From Oscillospiraceae bacterium (GTDB taxonomy: Bacteria > Bacillota > Clostridia > UMGS1810): a stretch of 27,740 bases of DNA. A model generated the notes under the pieces. The model saw nothing but the letters and a program-made list of their open reading frames with translations, made no database searches and had not been told where the DNA came from. Position numbers and translations under genes: made by a program. The stretch spans positions 1-27,740 of the forward strand of contig JAJXRJ010000029.1 of the NCBI GenBank assembly GCA_021629085.1, in the 5' to 3' direction. Below are positions 23,329-27,740 of the stretch, piece after piece (position 1 is the first letter of the stretch; each line of letters starts with the position of its first letter).

Positions 23329-23982
23329 ATGCGGACAAAAGGATTTATTTTTGATTTAGATGGTACCCTCATCGATTCCATGGGGGTTTGGGAGAGCATT
23401 GGAGAACAGTATTTGCGCAAAAACGGCGTCACACACATTCCTGCGGACTTTACAAATATCATTAAAACTATGGATTTGGCGGAATCGGCCCTGTTTATAA
23501 AAAATGAATTTCAGCTTCCGTTTTCCCCGGGAGAAATCCGGAATCAAATTGTCCAGTTTATAGAAGACCAATATCGCTATCATATCCCGCTCAAAAAAGG
23601 CGTAAGGGAATTTTTAGAGAGGAATGCCGGCGTACAGATGTGCATCGCCACCGCCACCGACCAGGCGTTAGCGGCCGCTGTGCTCAAACGGCTTTGCATT
23701 GACCGTTATTTCTCTTTTGTGCTTACCACCGCCGATGTGGGGTGCGGCAAAGATCGGCCGGATATCTTTTTGAAAGCTGCAAAAATGCTTGGATTAAAAA
23801 ATGATGAAGTACTGATTTTTGAAGATTCGCTGCATGCTGTAGAAACTGCAAAACGGGCTGGCTTTTGCGTGGCTGCCGTATATGATGACGTCGCGAAAAA
23901 CGAGCAGGACGCGCTCAAATCCATCGCAGACATTTACCTGACCGATTTAAACGAGCTTGATACCGCCTGTGTAAACGAATGA
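23329..23982 (+). CDS. HAD-superfamily phosphatase/phosphoglucomutase-like protein
   Basis: A 217-residue hydrolase of the HAD superfamily, subgroup with a helical cap after motif I. Nucleophile D9 and acid/base D11 sit in FDLDGTLIDS, motif II is ATATD, the lysine is in GKDRPDIF, and motif IV is FEDSLHAVETAKRAG. It resembles beta-phosphoglucomutases and general sugar phosphatases; the substrate cannot be named. AAGGA lies 6 bases before ATG 23329. It has its own promoter, and there is no clear terminator before the next gene's promoter at 24069. Confidence 0.9.
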   Translation: MRTKGFIFDLDGTLIDSMGVWESIGEQYLRKNGVTHIPADFTNIIKTMDLAESALFIKNEFQLPFSPGEIRNQIVQFIEDQYRYHIPLKKGVREFLERNAGVQMCIATATDQALAAAVLKRLCIDRYFSFVLTTADVGCGKDRPDIFLKAAKMLGLKNDEVLIFEDSLHAVETAKRAGFCVAAVYDDVAKNEQDALKSIADIYLTDLNELDTACVNE

Positions 23983-24068
23983 TACTGAAAAACAACCATA
24001 TGGCGTTCCGTTTTAGATGGCAACCGCTTCTTGTTTTGGCACAGATTAGAAAAATATTGCAAAAAAGC

Positions 24069-24097
24069 TTGACACACCTGTGTTTGTGATGTAAAAT
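24069..24097 (+). promoter_or_regulatory. Sigma-A promoter of the L7Ae-like gene
   Basis: TTGACA (24069-24074) and TAAAAT (24092-24097) are 17 bases apart. This may be the main promoter for the whole ribosomal cluster downstream, since no terminator separates the genes. Confidence 0.7.
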
Positions 24098-24127
24098 AAA
24101 ACGGTATGTATATATGAGGAGGAAACA

Positions 24128-24379
24128 ATGGTGGAAGATAAAATCAGTTCCGACCATATTGTGGTCGGATTTCGGCAGTCTAAGCGCCTTTTGGAAGAAT
24201 GTGCCGTCCAAAAAGCGATTGTTGCAAGAGATGCCGACCAGCATATCATGACCCCCCTGCTTGATTTGTGCAGGCAGCAAAATGTCGACGTGGTGTATGT
24301 AGACACCAAGCGCGAGCTTGGTAAGTTTTGCCGGCTGGATGTGGATGCCGCCGTTGCAGTGGTTACCAAAGACGCATAA
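24128..24379 (+). CDS. L7Ae-family kink-turn RNA-binding protein (YbxF-like)
   Basis: An 83-residue protein of the L7Ae/L30e/Gadd45 fold. VVGFRQSKRLLEE, AIVARDADQHIM and the C-terminal alternating strands CRLDVDAAVAVV are typical of the bacterial members YbxF and YlxQ, which bind kink-turn RNA and associate with ribosomes. In Bacillus ybxF also lies just before rpsL, which supports the assignment. GGAGG precedes ATG 24128 by 5 bases. The gap to rpsL is 70 bases. Confidence 0.88.
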   Translation: MVEDKISSDHIVVGFRQSKRLLEECAVQKAIVARDADQHIMTPLLDLCRQQNVDVVYVDTKRELGKFCRLDVDAAVAVVTKDA

Positions 24380-24385
24380 TGATGT

Positions 24386-24416
24386 TTGATATTACACATT
24401 TTTATAAATGTATAAT
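24386..24416 (+). promoter_or_regulatory. Possible secondary promoter before rpsL
   Basis: TTGATA (24386-24391) and a perfect TATAAT (24411-24416) are present, but the 19-base spacing is longer than optimal. A small dyad ACATTT/AAATGT (24396-24411) overlaps it. Confidence 0.35.
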
Positions 24417-24449
24417 ATAAATTTTATTTTAAAAAGGAGGTGAGACACA

Positions 24450-24869
24450 TTGCCAACATTTAACCAGCTGGTGAGAAAGGGACGGGAAACTTCTGAAAAG
24501 AAATCCACGGCGCCTGCCCTGCAGTTTGGGTTCAATTCGCTCAAAAAGCGGACAACAGACCAAAATGCTCCGCAAAAGCGCGGCGTTTGCACAACGGTGA
24601 AAACCATGACCCCGAAAAAGCCAAACTCGGCACTTCGGAAAATGGCCAGAATCCGGCTGACAAACGGGATTGAAGTTTCGGCGTATATCCCCGGTATCGG
24701 ACACAACCTGCAAGAGCATAGCGTTGTGCTCATCAGGGGCGGCAGGGTAAAAGATCTCCCTGGCGTTCGGTATCACGTCATCCGCGGCGCGCTGGATGCT
24801 TCCGGCGTTGCAAACCGCAACCAGGCAAGATCAAAGTATGGTGCAAAGAAACAAAAACAGGCTAAATAG
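24450..24869 (+). CDS. rpsL: Ribosomal protein S12
   Basis: A 139-residue small-subunit protein at the decoding centre. The conserved PKKPNSALRK loop (with K56, K57) and RVKDLPGVRYH are intact and carry the usual residues at sites where streptomycin-resistance changes arise. The segment about 25-41 is the insertion typical of Gram-positive S12, absent in E. coli. It starts with TTG 24450, with AAGGAGG 9 bases upstream; TTG starts are known for clostridial rpsL. It is the first gene of the str cluster here. Confidence 0.98.
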   Translation: MPTFNQLVRKGRETSEKKSTAPALQFGFNSLKKRTTDQNAPQKRGVCTTVKTMTPKKPNSALRKMARIRLTNGIEVSAYIPGIGHNLQEHSVVLIRGGRVKDLPGVRYHVIRGALDASGVANRNQARSKYGAKKQKQAK

Positions 24870-25014
24870 TTTCCGCAAAGTCGCTTACAACGGAATTTAT
24901 ATATAGATCGGAATCTCTTTTTTCGATAGATACATTGTTCTTTTGTTAAGCGCTAAACGAGCATGTTTGTTCGAGTACCTATGAAATCATTTTATTATGA
25001 AGGAGGGAAGAATA
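24870..25014 (+). other. 145-base rpsL-rpsG spacer, possible S7 translational control site
   Basis: No gene, promoter or terminator is evident. A small hairpin CGAGCA-TGTT-TGTTCG lies at 24958-24973. In E. coli, S7 represses its operon by binding the spacer between rpsL and rpsG. An equivalent here is possible by position, but no conserved structure could be verified by eye. Confidence 0.3.
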
Positions 25015-25485
25015 GTGCCCAGAAAAGGTTATATCGCAAAAAGAGAGGTTCTGCCCGACCCCATGTACAACAGCAAGGTTGTTACAAAGCTGATTAACAA
25101 CATTATGCTGGATGGCAAAAAGGGTGTGGCGCAGAGCATTGTTTACGGCGCATTTGAAATCATCAACGAAAAAACAGGCAAGGATGCCGTTGAAGTGTTT
25201 ACCACAGCGCTCGAAAATATTGCCCCTGTATTAGAGGTTAAGGCAAGGCGTGTCGGCGGCGCTACCTACCAGGTTCCCATTGAAGTCCGCGCAGAAAGGC
25301 GGCAGACATTGGGGCTTCGGTGGCTGACGCTTTACGCTCGCCAGAGAAACGAAAAAACCATGCGTGAACGGCTTGCAGCTGAAATTATGGATGCGGCCAA
25401 CAACATGGGTGCAGCGGTGAAAAAACGCGAAGATACGCACAAGATGGCCGAGGCCAACAGAGCGTTCTCCCATTACCGTTGGTAA
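25015..25485 (+). CDS. rpsG: Ribosomal protein S7
   Basis: A 156-residue small-subunit protein that nucleates assembly of the 30S head. It begins PRKGYIAKREVLPDP and ends KMAEANRAFSHYRW, both standard, and the length is exact for the family. GTG 25015 is the start, with AGGAGG at 25001-25006 and 8 bases of spacing; the frame is open six codons further up, but those codons include the binding site. fusA follows after 81 bases. Confidence 0.98.
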   Translation: MPRKGYIAKREVLPDPMYNSKVVTKLINNIMLDGKKGVAQSIVYGAFEIINEKTGKDAVEVFTTALENIAPVLEVKARRVGGATYQVPIEVRAERRQTLGLRWLTLYARQRNEKTMRERLAAEIMDAANNMGAAVKKREDTHKMAEANRAFSHYRW

Positions 25486-25566
25486 TTTTTCGCATAATTT
25501 CTCTCATTTGCGGGCAGTATAAACTGCAAATTAAATTTTTTAAAGTTCATTGGAAGGAGAAAGATT

Positions 25567-27648
25567 GTGCCTAGAGAGTTTTCACTGGAAAAAACAAGAA
25601 ATATCGGCATCATGGCTCACATTGACGCCGGTAAAACCACCACGACCGAGCGGATTCTCTTCTATACGGGAAGAATCTATAAAATCGGCGACGTGCACGA
25701 TGGCGCAGCCACCATGGACTGGATGGAACAGGAGCAGGAGCGCGGTATCACCATTACCTCAGCTGCAACAACCGCACAGTGGAAAGGCCATAGAATCAAC
25801 ATCATTGACACGCCAGGACACGTTGACTTCACTGTTGAAGTTGAGCGTTCGCTGCGGGTTCTGGACGGTTCGGTCACGGTGTTCTGTGCAAAAGGCGGCG
25901 TAGAGCCCCAATCGGAAACGGTTTGGCGCCAGGCTGACAAATACGGGGTTCCCCGTATGGCGTATGTGAACAAAATGGACATCATGGGCGCGAATTTTTA
26001 CAATGTTGTCGACATGATGAAAGACCGTTTAAAATGTAACGCTGTTCCCATTCAGCTCCCCATCGGCTCGGAAGATACCTTCAAGGGTCTGGTGGATCTG
26101 GTGACTATGAAAGCGTATGTGTATTATGACGACCTCGGAAAGGACGAGCGTGAGGAACCGATTCCCGAGGATTTAGTTGAAAAAGCGGAAGAATACCGGG
26201 CAGCGCTCTTAGAATCGGTTGCAGAAACCGACGAGGTGCTCATGGAAAAATATCTGGAGGGCGAAGAGCTCACGGTTGACGAAATTAAAAAAGCAATTCG
26301 CAAAGCCACAATTGCCAATGAAATGGTGCCGGTGCTGTGCGGAACCTCTTACCGCAATAAGGGTGTGCAAAACCTGCTCGACGCTGTGGTAGATTACATG
26401 CCCTCCCCCATTGACATCCCGCCGATCCGCGGGATTGTACCGTCTACCGGTGAAGAAGAAGAGCGCCCCGCAAACGACGAGGGTCCCTTCTCCGCACTGG
26501 CGTTTAAAATTATGACCGACCCATTTGTTGGAAAGCTCTGCTTTTTCAGGGTATACTCCGGCAAACTAAACAAGGGCTCGACCATTTTAAACTCCACAAA
26601 AGACAACCGGGAGCGCGTCGGCAGAATTTTGCAGATGCATGCAAACGACCGTCAGGATATTGAAACCTGCTATTCCGGCGATATTGCCGCAGCGGTTGGT
26701 TTGAAAAACACCACTACGGGTGATACGCTGTGCACAGAGAATGCACCGATTATCCTTGAATCCATGGAGTTTCCTGATCCGGTTATCCGGGTTGCGATTG
26801 AACCCAAAACCAAAGCCGGACAGGAAAAAATGGGCATTGCCCTCGCCAAGCTGGCAGAAGAAGACCCCACATTTAAAACCTATACGGACGAAGAAACAGG
26901 GCAAACCATTATCGCTGGTATGGGTGAGCTGCACTTAGAAATCATTGTTGACCGTCTGCTTCGTGAGTTCAAAGTAGAAGCAAACGTTGGTAAACCGCAG
27001 GTTTCCTACAAAGAAGCCATTCGCCGCACTGTCAAGCAGGAATATAAATATGCACGGCAGTCGGGTGGTAAAGGCCAATACGGTCACGTATTTATTGAAG
27101 TGGAACCCAACGAGCCCGGCGCTGGATACGAATTTATCAACAAAATCGTTGGCGGCGCAATTCCCAAAGAGTATATTCCCGCGGTTGACGCCGGTATTCA
27201 GGGTGCAATGCAAACCGGTGTACTCGCCGGCTACAATGTTGTGGACGTAAAAGTTACCTTGTACGACGGCTCCTACCACGAGGTTGACTCTTCGGAAATG
27301 GCCTTTAAGCTTGCCGGCTCTATGGCATTTAAAGAAGCTTGCCGCAAGGCGGACCCGGTTTTGATGGAACCCATCATGCAGGTTGACGTTTTAGTACCTG
27401 AAGAGTATATGGGCGACGTTATGGGTGATCTCAACTCCCGCCGCGGACAGATTCAGGGTATGGAAGCACGCAACGGTGTACAGGCAATCTCGGCGTTTGT
27501 TCCGCTTTCCGAAATGTTCGGATATGCGACCGACCTTCGCTCACGCACACAGGGGCGCGGCAACTATACCATGCAGCCCAGCCATTACAGTGAAGTGCCC
27601 AAAAACATTCAAGAGGGTATCATCAACGCAAAAAATAAGGAAAATTAA
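25567..27648 (+). CDS. fusA: Elongation factor G
   Basis: The 693-residue GTPase that drives ribosomal translocation. GTP-binding motifs AHIDAGKTT (G1), RGITITSAATT (switch I), DTPGHVDF (G3) and NKMD (G4) are present, and the domain IV and V segments such as GKGQYGHVFIEVEP are intact. Length is normal and no substitution in the motifs suggests a specialised EF-G2 or a tetracycline-resistance relative. It starts with GTG 25567, AAGGAG lying 7 bases upstream. Genes for EF-Tu often follow, but the window ends first. Confidence 0.98.
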   Translation: MPREFSLEKTRNIGIMAHIDAGKTTTTERILFYTGRIYKIGDVHDGAATMDWMEQEQERGITITSAATTAQWKGHRINIIDTPGHVDFTVEVERSLRVLDGSVTVFCAKGGVEPQSETVWRQADKYGVPRMAYVNKMDIMGANFYNVVDMMKDRLKCNAVPIQLPIGSEDTFKGLVDLVTMKAYVYYDDLGKDEREEPIPEDLVEKAEEYRAALLESVAETDEVLMEKYLEGEELTVDEIKKAIRKATIANEMVPVLCGTSYRNKGVQNLLDAVVDYMPSPIDIPPIRGIVPSTGEEEERPANDEGPFSALAFKIMTDPFVGKLCFFRVYSGKLNKGSTILNSTKDNRERVGRILQMHANDRQDIETCYSGDIAAAVGLKNTTTGDTLCTENAPIILESMEFPDPVIRVAIEPKTKAGQEKMGIALAKLAEEDPTFKTYTDEETGQTIIAGMGELHLEIIVDRLLREFKVEANVGKPQVSYKEAIRRTVKQEYKYARQSGGKGQYGHVFIEVEPNEPGAGYEFINKIVGGAIPKEYIPAVDAGIQGAMQTGVLAGYNVVDVKVTLYDGSYHEVDSSEMAFKLAGSMAFKEACRKADPVLMEPIMQVDVLVPEEYMGDVMGDLNSRRGQIQGMEARNGVQAISAFVPLSEMFGYATDLRSRTQGRGNYTMQPSHYSEVPKNIQEGIINAKNKEN

Positions 27649-27655
27649 AAAACTA

Positions 27656-27684
27656 TTGCATTTTTTTCCAAAAGATTATACAAT
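27656..27684 (+). promoter_or_regulatory. Sigma-A-like promoter downstream of fusA
   Basis: TTGCAT (27656-27661) and TACAAT (27679-27684) are 17 bases apart, starting 7 bases after the fusA stop. It would drive the next gene, beyond the window, possibly tuf. Confidence 0.55.
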
Positions 27685-27691
27685 ATGGTTA

Positions 27692-27737
27692 GACAGATTG
27701 ATGAGCCTGTCCATTTTGGTATGTGCTCACTGCACAT
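27692..27737 (+). other. Start of a structured leader with two hairpins
   Basis: GACAG (27692-27696) can pair with CTGTC (27707-27711), and ATGTGC (27721-27726) pairs perfectly with GCACAT (27732-27737). Both lie just after the promoter. They may be the beginning of a regulatory leader cut by the window edge; no known riboswitch class can be assigned. Confidence 0.3.
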
Positions 27738-27740
27738 AGG

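Noticed and set aside
24450..24869. Streptomycin-resistant S12 allele
   Set aside because: The lysines in PKKPN and RVKDLPG are the usual sensitive-type residues.

Overview
The window looks like chromosomal DNA from an anaerobic gut-type Firmicute (class Clostridia). The evidence is a Gram-positive-type S12, strong AGGAGG ribosome binding sites, GTG/TTG starts on rpsL, rpsG, fusA and mltG, an ECF sigma/anti-sigma pair of the clostridial kind, and an oxygen-sensitive radical-SAM C-P lyase. Genus cannot be decided from the sequence. No rRNA, tRNA or CRISPR array was seen.

Layout. (1) 1-1320, minus: a sigma/anti-sigma pair, with what may be an insertion-sequence end at the left edge. (2) 1440-4465, plus: a copper-efflux operon. 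It has a Cu(I) P-type ATPase with a copper-chaperone domain fused at its C terminus behind an intact internal ribosome binding site, followed by an overlapping CsoR repressor. (3) 17288 down to 4544, minus: about 13 kb of closely packed genes for phosphonate uptake and C-P bond cleavage. The order is phnD-C-E-E-G-H-I-J-K-M, an inositol-monophosphatase-family gene, phnL and a PHP-family phosphoesterase, then a GNAT acetyltransferase and a MATE exporter. I see no terminator inside this block until the strong hairpin at 4474-4510. (4) 17716-19659, minus: a secreted carbohydrate-binding-module-like protein of unknown function. (5) 19767-23982: an acyl-CoA-synthetase-like enzyme, the lytic transglycosylase MltG, a nicotinamidase-like cysteine hydrolase on the minus strand, and a HAD phosphatase. 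(6) 24069 to the end: an L7Ae-like RNA-binding protein followed by the str ribosomal cluster rpsL-rpsG-fusA.

How the parts work together. In the phn block, PhnD/C/E/E import phosphonates. PhnG/H/I/L attach the phosphonate to ribose triphosphate from ATP, PhnM removes pyrophosphate, and PhnJ (with PhnK) breaks the C-P bond to give 5-phosphoribosyl 1,2-cyclic phosphate. E. coli finishes with PhnP and PhnN, and neither is present here. The PHP protein resembles the cyclic phosphate dihydrolase described from Eggerthella lenta, which yields ribose 5-phosphate directly. The IMPase-family gene, locked between phnM and phnL by overlapping start and stop codons, is an extra phosphatase of unassigned substrate. 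This cluster and the copA-copZ fusion are the most interesting parts of the window.
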